Assembly (NCBI GenBank): GCA_002397345.1
Contig: DHAH01000093.1
Coordinates: 11,516 to 20,074, forward strand
Source of the DNA: Clostridiales bacterium UBA4959
GTDB taxonomy: Bacteria; Bacillota; Clostridia; Oscillospirales; CAG-272
DNA length: 8,559 nt
Reading direction: 5' to 3'
The notes beneath the pieces are model-generated. The model was not told the origin of the DNA, did no database searches, and saw nothing but the letters and a program-made list of their open reading frames with translations. Both the position numbers and the translations under genes were made by a program. This document shows, in pieces, positions 1 through 6,305 of the stretch. Within the stretch, counting starts at the first letter, position 1. The number at the start of each line of letters is the position of its first letter.

Positions 1-8
1 GAGAGGTG
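1..8 (+). promoter_or_regulatory. Ribosome-binding site fixing a TTG start
   Basis: The purine-rich GAGAGGTG sits 7 nt before a TTG codon at 16. It decides the start of the first gene because no ATG or GTG lies suitably placed. The promoter of this gene is outside the window. Confidence 0.7.
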
Positions 9-15
9 ATTATAG

Positions 16-561
16 TTGCAAGCACCATTAAAAGATAAAAACGATATAAAAATATTCATCCTGTTCCTTTTGCGCAACATCCACTACCCGCTTGATTATG
101 TAAACATAAACGACATTGTAGTCCAGGACGGCGTTGTCAACCCGTTTGATTTTTCCGAGTGTTTTGCCGAGCTGCTCGAAACGGGTAATGTCGAAGAATT
201 CACTGCCAACGGCAAAACGCTTTACACGATCACGGACCAAGGCATTTCAGTAGCGGATACACTCGATTCGCGGCTGCTCGCTATGCTCAGAGAAAAAAGC
301 TTGAAAAGCGCCATGCGCCTGCTTTCGTTTAAAAAGCGCGGCTCAGAGATAAAATGCGATGTAACGCCGCTTGACGACGGTACATATGAGGTCAGATGCG
401 TTGTAATAGAAGCAAAACGCGAGCTGATGAATTCGCGCCTGATTGTCGAAGACAAAGCGCTTGCCGAACGAATGAAATATAATTTTACCGATAAGCCCGA
501 GGTGGTTTTCCGCGGCGTTTATGCGATATTTTCCGGCGATATAAATTATCTGATCGAATGA
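16..561 (+). CDS. DUF4364 family winged-helix protein
   Basis: A complete 181-residue protein beginning at TTG (16-18). It resembles the DUF4364 family, which is found mainly in Clostridia and has no established function. Residues about 8-78 read as a PadR-like winged helix: amphipathic helices, then a strand-turn segment (NGKTLYTITDQG, 65-76) where the wing is expected. The rest is an alpha/beta domain of short strands (EIKCDVTPL, TYEVRCVVIEA) ending in INYLIE. There is no signal peptide or membrane segment, so it should be cytosolic. The length matches what I recall of the family. The fold suggests DNA binding, but no target can be read from the sequence. No clear rho-independent terminator follows it. 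The family assignment rests on recognition of the sequence pattern, not on a search. Confidence 0.8.
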   Translation: MQAPLKDKNDIKIFILFLLRNIHYPLDYVNINDIVVQDGVVNPFDFSECFAELLETGNVEEFTANGKTLYTITDQGISVADTLDSRLLAMLREKSLKSAMRLLSFKKRGSEIKCDVTPLDDGTYEVRCVVIEAKRELMNSRLIVEDKALAERMKYNFTDKPEVVFRGVYAIFSGDINYLIE

Positions 562-697
562 ACGCCGCGCCGCCGCAAATCGCCGCAGCGTTGGAAGGAA
601 ATAGCGGGGAATGGCAGACCGCGCCATCATATTAAAAGATAAATTACTATTTAATCAACAATTATCACTAAACCATAAAATTTTTGTTAAAAAACAC

Positions 698-725
698 TTG
701 ACAATTTTTAAATTGCTGATATAAT
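698..725 (+). promoter_or_regulatory. Strong sigma-A-type promoter of the sigma-factor gene
   Basis: A perfect -35 TTGACA (698-703) is followed after 16 bp by a perfect -10 TATAAT (720-725). The -10 is preceded by TGa (717-719), giving an extended -10. The flanks are A/T-rich. Transcription should start near 732, leaving a leader of about 22 nt that carries the ribosome-binding site AGGGAGCGG (741-749). The housekeeping form of all elements suggests vegetative expression of the downstream sigma factor. Confidence 0.85.
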
Positions 726-753
726 ATATAAATGTAATCAAGGGAGCGGAAAA

Positions 754-1293
754 GTGGACGACGGCATGTTACTGCGCGCCAAAGCGGACAATAACGCGGC
801 GTTCAGCGAAATTACGGAAGCGTATGCGCCGCTCATCGATTCAATGACCGCGCGCTTCCTCTCGGAAGCAAAACGGTGCAACCTCGAATCGGAGGATTTG
901 CGCCAGGAAGCCGTCATCGCTTTATATGGAGCGGTGAAAGCGTTTAATGCCGGTCAAAAGTCTGTAACCTTCGGACTTTTCGCAAAAATTTGCATCCGCA
1001 ATCGCCTTATCAGCGTCCTCCGCCGCCATCGCGGACAGGTCGAAGGCGTTATATCGGAGAACGAGCCTGAAGTTTCATCATATAATCCGGAAGAATATAT
1101 CATCGATAGAGAAAATTACGAGCGACTGACAAAAGTGATAGACGAAAGCCTGACCGATTACGAAAAATCTGTCTTCAAGCTTTTTATCTCGGGCAAGTCG
1201 TACCGTGAAATCGCTGACACCCTCTCCCGTGACGTTAAATCAGTTGACAACGCCGTCTGCCGCATCAAAAAGAAGCTGAAACAGCGTATATAA
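754..1293 (+). CDS. SigH-like sigma-70 family RNA polymerase sigma factor
   Basis: A 179-residue sigma-70 family protein that directs RNA polymerase to an alternative promoter set. Region 2 covers about residues 15-92, including EDLRQEAVIALYGAVKAF (47-64), which matches core binding and the -10-recognition helix, followed by FAKICIRNRLISVLRR (76-91). Region 4 covers about 122-178, with LTDYEKSVFKLFISGKSYREI (133-153) leading into a helix-turn-helix (about 149-172). Region 3 is absent or very short. The layout resembles Bacillus SigH but is shorter than its roughly 218 residues. The GTG start at 754 is chosen because AGGGAGCGG lies 7 nt upstream. The alternative ATG at 766 would be 19 nt from it. 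No anti-sigma gene is adjacent, so control by partner binding cannot be read here. A SigH orthologue is one possibility. A lineage-specific ECF-like factor is the other. Confidence 0.88.
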   Translation: MDDGMLLRAKADNNAAFSEITEAYAPLIDSMTARFLSEAKRCNLESEDLRQEAVIALYGAVKAFNAGQKSVTFGLFAKICIRNRLISVLRRHRGQVEGVISENEPEVSSYNPEEYIIDRENYERLTKVIDESLTDYEKSVFKLFISGKSYREIADTLSRDVKSVDNAVCRIKKKLKQRI

Positions 1294-1372
1294 ATTGACG
1301 TATATAATATAATCCGACATATATTGATTACGGTAATATTTTTATTTGAATATATTATATAAAATTTAAATA
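1294..1372 (+). other. AT-rich intergenic spacer
   Basis: This stretch is almost entirely A and T. It contains a TTGACG box at 1295-1300 and several TATA-like strings (1351-1363), but no pair with proper 16-18 bp spacing. A short ATTA-CGG-TAAT hairpin (about 1328-1338) followed by ATTTTTATTT could be a weak terminator for the sigma gene. It is too small to call. Confidence 0.4.
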
Positions 1373-1439
1373 TGCCCGAGTAGCTTAAGAGCAGAGCGTT
1401 GTTTTATCAAAGGTGGCGGTGTCAGTCCGTCTTGGGGCA
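1373..1439 (+). other. tRNA-like cloverleaf (degenerate tRNA or structured leader)
   Basis: About 67 nt fold like a shortened tRNA. The acceptor-like stem pairs GCCCGAG (1374-1380) with TTGGGGC (1432-1438), with one G-G mismatch, and T1373-A1439 can add a pair. TA follows at tRNA positions 8-9. A D-like arm pairs GCTT (1383-1386) with GAGC (1394-1397) around a 7-nt loop lacking GG. A short middle arm pairs TTG (1399-1401) with CAA (1408-1410). A T-like arm pairs GGCGG (1415-1419) with CCGTC (1427-1431) around the 7-nt loop TGTCAGT. Strings such as GTAGCTTAA, AGAGCG and TCAAAGG are those of bacterial tRNA-Arg-like genes. The variable loop and part of the anticodon arm are missing, there is no usable anticodon loop and no 3' CCA, so it is not a working tRNA. 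It ends about 40 nt before the zinc-ribbon start codon, so it may be a pseudo-tRNA or a leader element. Confidence 0.45.
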
Positions 1440-1478
1440 AATAACCATCCATATTTATTAAGCGAGGTAAACAAAAGC

Positions 1479-1751
1479 ATGTACGAAGACAAAGTGTTGA
1501 AGTGCAAGGACTGTGGCGAAGATTTTGTCTTTACCGCAGGCGAACAGGAATTTTACGCTGAGAGAGGATTCCAGAACGAACCGCAGCGCTGCAAGAAGTG
1601 CCGCGATTTAAGAAAAAGCTCCGGCAAGCCTCAGCGTGAAATGTTCAAAACCACTTGCGCAAGATGCGGGAAAGAAGCGAACGTTCCTTTCCAGCCCAGC
1701 AACGACAGACCGGTATACTGCAGCGAATGCTACGCTGCCATGAAGCAGTAA
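1479..1751 (+). CDS. Small double zinc-ribbon protein (CxxC-x17-CxxC type)
   Basis: A 90-residue cytosolic protein with two predicted zinc ribbons. The first uses Cys9/Cys12 and Cys38/Cys41 around the conserved block FTAGEQEFYAERGFQNEPQR (18-37). The second uses Cys60/Cys63 and Cys81/Cys84 with 17 residues between the pairs. This is the build of the clostridial zinc-ribbon/CxxC-x17-CxxC families, whose function is unknown; nucleic-acid or protein binding is the usual guess. The ATG at 1479 is preferred: GCGAGGTAAA (1462-1471) precedes it with about 11 nt from GAGG, and family members begin with a MYxDK-like motif. An in-frame GTG at 1413 would add 22 residues translated from the tRNA-like sequence and is rejected. 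No good promoter is visible nearby. It may be read from the sigma-gene promoter or from an unrecognised AT-rich one. Confidence 0.85.
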   Translation: MYEDKVLKCKDCGEDFVFTAGEQEFYAERGFQNEPQRCKKCRDLRKSSGKPQREMFKTTCARCGKEANVPFQPSNDRPVYCSECYAAMKQ

Positions 1752-1767
1752 TTAAAATACTGTTTTA

Positions 1768-1821
1768 TATTCCGCATGGCCGTTCCACGGTAGCGGAATA
1801 ACCGTTCACTGTTATACGGTT
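1768..1821 (+). other. Two adjacent hairpins after the zinc-ribbon gene
   Basis: Hairpin I has a perfect 8-bp outer stem, TATTCCGC (1768-1775) with GCGGAATA (1793-1800), enclosing CCGT-TCC-ACGG (1780-1790). Hairpin II pairs AACCGT (1800-1805) with ACGGTT (1816-1821). Neither is followed by a T run, so they are not simple terminators. ACGGT (1787-1791) can also pair with ACCGT (1801-1805), so the two hairpins compete with a third fold. Confidence 0.5.
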
Positions 1822-1835
1822 GCGAGGTAAATGTC

Positions 1836-1883
1836 ATGTCGAAAAGAGCTCCGTCGGTTATCGCGGCGCTCTTTTTTCGATAA
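1836..1883 (+). CDS. Possible 15-residue leader peptide spanning a terminator
   Basis: ATG at 1836 follows GCGAGGTAAA (1822-1831) with 8 nt between GAGG and the start. That 10-mer is identical to the one serving the zinc-ribbon gene. The ORF reads MSKRAPSVIAALFFR and stops at TAA 1881-1883. It runs through both arms and the T run of the terminator at 1839-1880. A ribosome on it would be expected to keep the hairpin from forming, which would make it a leader peptide for the MFS operon. The good start signal is direct evidence. Translation and a regulatory role are inference, and chance is possible in so short a frame. Confidence 0.3.
   Translation: MSKRAPSVIAALFFR
1839..1880 (+). terminator. 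Rho-independent terminator between zinc-ribbon and MFS genes
   Basis: AAAAGAGC (1842-1849) pairs with GCTCTTTT (1868-1875), with an inner CCG/CGG stem and a T run of six (1872-1877). The flanking TCG and CGA can extend the stem. No convincing promoter lies in the 39 nt between it and the MFS start at 1920. It therefore either ends the zinc-ribbon transcript with an unrecognised promoter following, or acts as an attenuator for the MFS operon. Confidence 0.75.
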
Positions 1884-1919
1884 AGTTTTTATTAAATTTG
1901 CTCGCGGGGTAAATATCTT

Positions 1920-3209
1920 ATGAAGCTGAATTATCCGCCCACACTACTCATCGGTTTCGCTTTCATGTCCATCAGCGCGTTTTGGCAGATGTATGACAGC
2001 ATCATACCGCTGATACTCACCAACAATTTTAGTATTGACGAAACGCTGCGCGGTGTTATAATGGCACTGGACAATGTGCTGGCGCTTTTCATGCTGCCCC
2101 TCATCGGCGTTCTGTCTGACAGGCTTGACACAAAATTCGGAAAACGCATGCCTTTTATTGTGATAGGTACTGTGTCGGCGATCATTGCGATGCTGCTGCT
2201 GTCTTTCTCCGTGACGGCGGGGCGTTTCGTCTTGTTCATAATCGCGCTTGGACTGGTGCTTGTTTCGATGGGCTTTTATCGCTCGCCCGCGGTTGCGCTG
2301 ATGCCCGACCTGACGCCCGCGCCACTGCGCTCGAAAGCAAACGCCATAATCAACCTCATGGGAGCGCTCGGCGGCGTTTATACACTTGCACTGATAGCTC
2401 TGCTGGTCAAGGAAGATGGCAGCTACATACCGATTTTTGCATGTGTTGCGGGGTTGATGGCGGTTTCTGTGGCAATCCTCGCGATTACTGTCAGAGAACG
2501 TAAAATCAAGTCGCAGTTCGCGGTAGAAACCGCAGGTGAAAACAATGCCGTAAACATCGAACAGCAGACCGCACCTCAAAAGGGCGGAAAGCTGCCGCGT
2601 GAGGTGGTTAAAAGTCTGGCGTTGATGCTCGCGTCGGTATTCCTTTGGTTCACCGCGTACAACGGCGTCACCTCCGTTTATTCTGTATATGCGCAGCAGG
2701 TATGGGGTCTGAAGGGCGGCAGCTTCGCGTCGGGTATGATGATCGCGATGATAGCAGCGGTGATAAGTTTTATACCAATCGGATTCATATCGACTGTGCT
2801 TGGACGTAAAAAGGTCATACTCGGCGGGATCGTGCTGATCGCAGCCGCGTACGCGGGTATGATGTTCATCACCGAATACAGCGCGTTTGTCTACATAATG
2901 CTTGTACTTGTCGGTATCGGCTGGGCCGCGATAAACGTTAACTCGTACCCTATGGTAGTGCAGATGGGCAGCGAGGGCGAAATTGGCAAATATACGGGCG
3001 TATATTATACCTTTTCGATGGCGGCACAGATTTTCACGCCGATTTTCTCCGGCTGGCTGATTTCATTGCTGGGATACAAAGTGCTGTTCCCATATGCGTT
3101 TATTTTCTCGGCTGCGGCATTTGTTGTGTTTATTTTCGTGCGGCACGGCGACGCTAAGCCGCAGAAACGCGCGACGGTGCTCGAAAATTATGAAAGTGCG
3201 GATGACTGA
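1920..3209 (+). CDS. MFS transporter, SLC45/GPH-like, 12 TM
   Basis: A 429-residue permease of the major facilitator superfamily. Hydrophobicity shows 12 membrane spans in two sets of six (about 8-30, 44-66, 79-97, 101-120, 142-163, 168-190; then 229-250, 268-292, 298-316, 320-342, 358-380, 386-408). A polar cytosolic loop (191-228) separates the halves. The motif-A region GVLSDRLDTKFGKRMPF (63-79) and DLTPAPLRSKANA (130-142) resemble the SLC45/sucrose-type and GPH sugar-cation symporter branch. A sugar or glycoside substrate is therefore the best guess. The substrate itself cannot be read. The start has GCGGGGTAAA (1904-1913) about 10 nt upstream. The gene heads a three-gene operon, with the next start 2 nt after its stop. 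Transport of a glycerophosphodiester or its sugar/alcohol moiety is possible, given the GDPD neighbour, but is inference. Confidence 0.88.
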   Translation: MKLNYPPTLLIGFAFMSISAFWQMYDSIIPLILTNNFSIDETLRGVIMALDNVLALFMLPLIGVLSDRLDTKFGKRMPFIVIGTVSAIIAMLLLSFSVTAGRFVLFIIALGLVLVSMGFYRSPAVALMPDLTPAPLRSKANAIINLMGALGGVYTLALIALLVKEDGSYIPIFACVAGLMAVSVAILAITVRERKIKSQFAVETAGENNAVNIEQQTAPQKGGKLPREVVKSLALMLASVFLWFTAYNGVTSVYSVYAQQVWGLKGGSFASGMMIAMIAAVISFIPIGFISTVLGRKKVILGGIVLIAAAYAGMMFITEYSAFVYIMLVLVGIGWAAINVNSYPMVVQMGSEGEIGKYTGVYYTFSMAAQIFTPIFSGWLISLLGYKVLFPYAFIFSAAAFVVFIFVRHGDAKPQKRATVLENYESADD

Positions 3210-3211
3210 CT

Positions 3212-4021
3212 ATGGATGTTTTAAAAACTATCATTATATTAATATCGGTTTTCCTGATAATATCGGTTTTATATATCTTCGCAACAGCGCCGCGGATGCA
3301 GTCGAAGGCTAAAAAAAACGCGGCGAAATTCAAGGGTAAATATATTGCGCACCGTGGCCTTCACAGCGCAGGGATTCACGAAAATACCGCCGACGCGTTC
3401 CGCGCTGCGGTTTCAGCCGGATACGGCTTTGAATTTGACGTGCGCGTATCGTCGGACAACGTGCCTGTCATCGCGCATGACTCGAACCTGAAACGCGTTT
3501 TCGGCGTCGACCGCAGGGTGGAAGAAATGACAGCGTCGGAGCTGACTAAAATCGGCGTGCCTACGCTGGCTGAAACACTGGAGATCGCAGACGGCAAGGT
3601 GCCGCTGGTTGTTGAGCTGAAAATGGACGACGCCTCTTTCCGTGTATGTGAGCTGTCCGCGCCGTTGTTAAGCGCCTATAAAGGCGATTACTGTGTGGAG
3701 TCGTTTCACCCGGTGGCGCTTAAACGGTGGAAAAAGCTTATGCCCGACGACACGCGCGGGCAGCTTTCGGCGCTTTTTAAAAAAAGCAAAGGGTTTAAAG
3801 AAAAGTATAAATATTTCATACTGCGCAATCTGCTGACTAATTATGCTACACGCCCCGATTTCATCGCGTACGAGTTTAAGGGCGCGAGGAGGCTGTCACT
3901 GCGTATCTGCCGCGCGCTTGGCGCGACGGCGGTGGCATGGACAATCAGATCGCAGGAAGAACTGGACGCCAACCGTAAATATTTCGATACCTTTATTTTT
4001 GAAAATTTTATTCCGGTATAA
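3212..4021 (+). CDS. Membrane-anchored glycerophosphodiester phosphodiesterase
   Basis: A 269-residue GDPD-family enzyme, expected to hydrolyse glycerophosphodiesters to glycerol-3-phosphate and an alcohol using a divalent metal. The TIM-barrel signature residues are all present: His47-Arg48 (AHRG), Glu57-Asn58-Thr59, Glu74 and Asp76 (FEFDVR), His89-Asp90 (IAHD), and Glu135 and Lys137 (VELK). One N-terminal hydrophobic helix (about 4-25) anchors it to the membrane. The basic residues that follow it (R28, K32, K34, K35) suggest the catalytic domain may stay on the cytosolic side, but topology is uncertain. The start is 2 nt past the MFS stop with no clear Shine-Dalgarno, so translation is probably coupled. 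Substrates could be deacylated phospholipids or lipoteichoic-acid fragments. The sequence does not choose between them. Confidence 0.92.
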   Translation: MDVLKTIIILISVFLIISVLYIFATAPRMQSKAKKNAAKFKGKYIAHRGLHSAGIHENTADAFRAAVSAGYGFEFDVRVSSDNVPVIAHDSNLKRVFGVDRRVEEMTASELTKIGVPTLAETLEIADGKVPLVVELKMDDASFRVCELSAPLLSAYKGDYCVESFHPVALKRWKKLMPDDTRGQLSALFKKSKGFKEKYKYFILRNLLTNYATRPDFIAYEFKGARRLSLRICRALGATAVAWTIRSQEELDANRKYFDTFIFENFIPV

Positions 4022-4022
4022 A

Positions 4023-6155
4023 ATGAAAAACATTATAAAAACATTTTTATTTGCATTAATAATCACTGCGATTGCCGCAATAACCTCATGTTCAAATCAG
4101 GGCGGCGAGCCGGGCGCTACGGTTGAGGAAACAACCGCCGAACCCGCAATAAAAGTCACACAGTACCTACCCGAAACGCCGGAGGACGGAACACTACCCT
4201 CCGATGGAGTTTATATCGTCTATGCAGTAAATTCCAAAGCCGCCGGATCGATAAAGGGTGAGTTAAAACAGGACGCGGCGGACGGGAAAACTACCACAAA
4301 AGTTACCGCGTCGGCAAACCTCGGCTATAAATTCGTGCGCTGGAGCGACGGATCGACCGAAACGTCGCGCTCGGGCGACAGCGCGGCACAGAGCGAAATT
4401 ATCACCGCTGTTTTCGATTATGATATACTCGAGCTGCCGATCGTGCTTATCGAAACCGAAACCGGGCACGACGTGAAGAGCAAGACCGAGTATATATCAA
4501 CGAATATAACTATGTTCAAAGGCGGCGACGAAGCCGCGTCGTACCCCGCGCAAATTCGCGGGCGGGGCAACAATACATGGAGCTATCCGAAAAAATCATA
4601 TAAAGTCAAGTTTACCGATAAGCAGAATCTTTTCGGATTGGGGAGCGGCGGCGACCGCGTGTGGGTATTGCTGGCGAACCAGTGCGATCAGACATTGCTG
4701 CGGAATCACTTTGCTTTTGAGCTGGCGGGGGAATACGATCAAATCGACTTCGCGCCCTCATCCACTTCGGTGGAGGTTTATCTTAACGGCGAATACCGGG
4801 GTGTATATCTGCTTTCCGAAGAAATAAAGGTCGGAAATGATCGCGTGGATGTCGATAAAAAATTGAAGGGCGCCGACACCGGATTTTTGGTCGAGTTATC
4901 GGCGTATTCAAGCGGCGATTGGATTTTCAATGTCGGCAGCCGCCAATATCAGGTGCGCAGCGACTTGTCAACCGACAAAAAGTTGGCGGAAGAACAGTAT
5001 GAATTCATAAAAACATATATGAATAAGTGTTATGAAGCCGTCAAGTCGGGTGACCGCGCGGAGGTCGAAAAATATATCGATATCAACTCATATATCGATA
5101 CATATCTGGTTGAAGAAATAACCAAAAACCTCGATTTGGGCTGGGACAGCTATTATTTGCATAAGGATAAGGGCGGTAAGCTGAAGCTCGGTCCGATGTG
5201 GGACTTTGACCTGGCGTTCGGAAACTCGAACGAAGGCTGCGAATTTTTTACCGATATTTATGCAGGTATTGACAGCCGCAACGGACTGGGCAATCCGTGG
5301 TATACGGAGGCGTCAAAACTGCCGTGGTTCCGCGAGCTTATAGTACAGCGCTGGGACGCGACTTACGAGAGCATAATCTCGAAGCTGCCATCGAAAATCA
5401 TTGCCGAAGGCGAACGCGGCTTTAATTCATACAGCCGCAACTTCCTTAAATGGAAGATATTCGGCACAACGCAGAACCGTGAGACGAAATTTATTACCTC
5501 GCTCAAAAATTACAAAGAACATTATGAATATTTCGCCGAATGGGTGGAGAACCGCATAAATTGGCTTAACGATTACTATCACACCGACGAATATAAAAAC
5601 GGCGACTTCATTAAAAAAACAAATAACGGCGGCTGGGGCAATCAGGATGAAATTCACTGGGGCGGAGGCGCGCCGGACGAAGACATATATGGTAACGACG
5701 AAACAAAAAAGCTGATGAAAGAATATAAACCTTTTAAAGGCGAACTGAAGCTCGACGAAGCTGTCGCGCCGGGATTCGGCGGCGAGGGACCGGAAAATCT
5801 GTTCGACGGCGCGGCGGCGTCAAAATATTGCTATGACAACGGCGGCGGAGATAACGAGATATTATTTTCCGCCTCGGAGCAGTTCACGGCAAAAGCATAT
5901 GTCCTGCGCACGGCGAACGATACGTCCCAATACAACGACCGCAACCCCGATAAATGGGTGTTATACGGGCGCAACGCTGAAACAGAGGAATGGCGCGTGA
6001 TCGACAGCGTGGACGACGGCGAGTCGCGGCTCGAAGCGGCGGATTATACCTGTTTCGGGTTCAAGATAAATACCCCGGCATTGTATAAACACTATCGACT
6101 GTTTATCGAAAATGACAGCACAACGCAGCTTTCGGATATTCTTTTGCTGGGTTGA
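4023..6155 (+). CDS. CotH-kinase family surface lipoprotein
   Basis: A 710-residue secreted lipoprotein. Residues 1-22 are a signal peptide with a lipobox (ITS-C, Cys23), then a Thr/Glu/Pro-rich stretch. Residues about 62-135 resemble a divergent InlB-type B-repeat (VTASANLGYKFVRWSDG, 94-110). The CotH kinase domain follows (about 138-515), with the glycine-rich QIRGRGNNTWSYPKKSYKVKF block at 177-197 and the acidic metal/catalytic-type MWDFDLAFGN (392-401, Asp394 and Asp396). A Gly/Trp/Asn linker (about 525-558) leads to a C-terminal F5/8-type or CBM-like beta domain (about 580-710). CotH proteins are atypical protein kinases, known from spore coats but also common as clostridial surface proteins. 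The ATG at 4023 lies 1 nt after the GDPD stop; the same frame is open further upstream inside that gene, but only this start exposes the signal peptide. No strong ribosome-binding site is visible, which suggests coupling. Its phosphorylation target is unknown. Confidence 0.88.
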   Translation: MKNIIKTFLFALIITAIAAITSCSNQGGEPGATVEETTAEPAIKVTQYLPETPEDGTLPSDGVYIVYAVNSKAAGSIKGELKQDAADGKTTTKVTASANLGYKFVRWSDGSTETSRSGDSAAQSEIITAVFDYDILELPIVLIETETGHDVKSKTEYISTNITMFKGGDEAASYPAQIRGRGNNTWSYPKKSYKVKFTDKQNLFGLGSGGDRVWVLLANQCDQTLLRNHFAFELAGEYDQIDFAPSSTSVEVYLNGEYRGVYLLSEEIKVGNDRVDVDKKLKGADTGFLVELSAYSSGDWIFNVGSRQYQVRSDLSTDKKLAEEQYEFIKTYMNKCYEAVKSGDRAEVEKYIDINSYIDTYLVEEITKNLDLGWDSYYLHKDKGGKLKLGPMWDFDLAFGNSNEGCEFFTDIYAGIDSRNGLGNPWYTEASKLPWFRELIVQRWDATYESIISKLPSKIIAEGERGFNSYSRNFLKWKIFGTTQNRETKFITSLKNYKEHYEYFAEWVENRINWLNDYYHTDEYKNGDFIKKTNNGGWGNQDEIHWGGGAPDEDIYGNDETKKLMKEYKPFKGELKLDEAVAPGFGGEGPENLFDGAAASKYCYDNGGGDNEILFSASEQFTAKAYVLRTANDTSQYNDRNPDKWVLYGRNAETEEWRVIDSVDDGESRLEAADYTCFGFKINTPALYKHYRLFIENDSTTQLSDILLLG

Positions 6156-6251
6156 ATTAATAATAATCTCATAAATATAGTTAAATGACGGTACATGATT
6201 TAATCAGACATAATATATTTTGTGATATATTTACAGAAAGTTGAAGGACTG
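6156..6251 (+). other. AT-rich spacer without a clear terminator
   Basis: The stretch after the CotH stop is A/T-rich. It has an AATATAT/ATATATT hairpin (6212-6231) with a 6-nt loop and a TGATT-T-AATCA palindrome (6196-6206). Neither is a canonical GC-stem-plus-T-run terminator. The palindrome could be an operator, as it lies about 45 bp upstream of the -35 box of the next promoter. This is weak. Confidence 0.3.
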
Positions 6252-6281
6252 TTGACAAATCCGTTTCAAAGATGATATAAT
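6252..6281 (+). promoter_or_regulatory. Strong sigma-A-type promoter of the solute-binding gene
   Basis: Perfect TTGACA (6252-6257), an 18-bp spacer and perfect TATAAT (6276-6281), with TGa just before the -10 (extended -10). The start should fall near 6288, giving a leader of roughly 93 nt. The 12-bp palindrome TTAATTAATTAA (6281-6292) overlaps the predicted start. Confidence 0.85.
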
Positions 6282-6305
6282 TAATTAATTAAATAGCTGA
6301 CGGAT

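Noticed and set aside
558..635. 25-codon ORF overlapping the DUF4364 stop (ATGA)
   Set aside because: Low-complexity Ala/Pro-rich product, no family resemblance and no ribosome-binding site beyond the overlap. Probably chance.
611..724. 37-codon ORF after an AAGGA string
   Set aside because: It runs through the -35 and most of the -10 of the sigma-gene promoter, and its content is explained by A/T-rich promoter DNA.
1373..1440. T-box or other known riboswitch class
   Set aside because: The AGGTGGCGG string recalls a T-box core, but the specifier stem, the full T-box sequence and the terminator/antiterminator pair are absent. No other riboswitch core was recognised.
1413..1478. Upstream GTG start adding 22 residues to the zinc-ribbon protein
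   Set aside because: The added residues are translated from the tRNA-like sequence, no ribosome-binding site precedes the GTG, and the ATG at 1479 has a good one and matches the family start.
1944..2579. Long reverse-strand open frame opposite the MFS gene
   Set aside because: His/Arg/Gln-rich translation typical of the complement of a membrane-protein gene, with no ribosome-binding site.
3241..3270. 12-nt direct repeat AATATCGGTTTT with an 18-nt period
   Set aside because: It encodes repeated Ile/Ser/Val/Leu residues in the GDPD membrane helix and needs no other explanation.
3843..4022. 60-codon upstream extension of the CotH frame
   Set aside because: It lies wholly inside the GDPD gene in another frame and would hide the signal peptide that begins at 4023.
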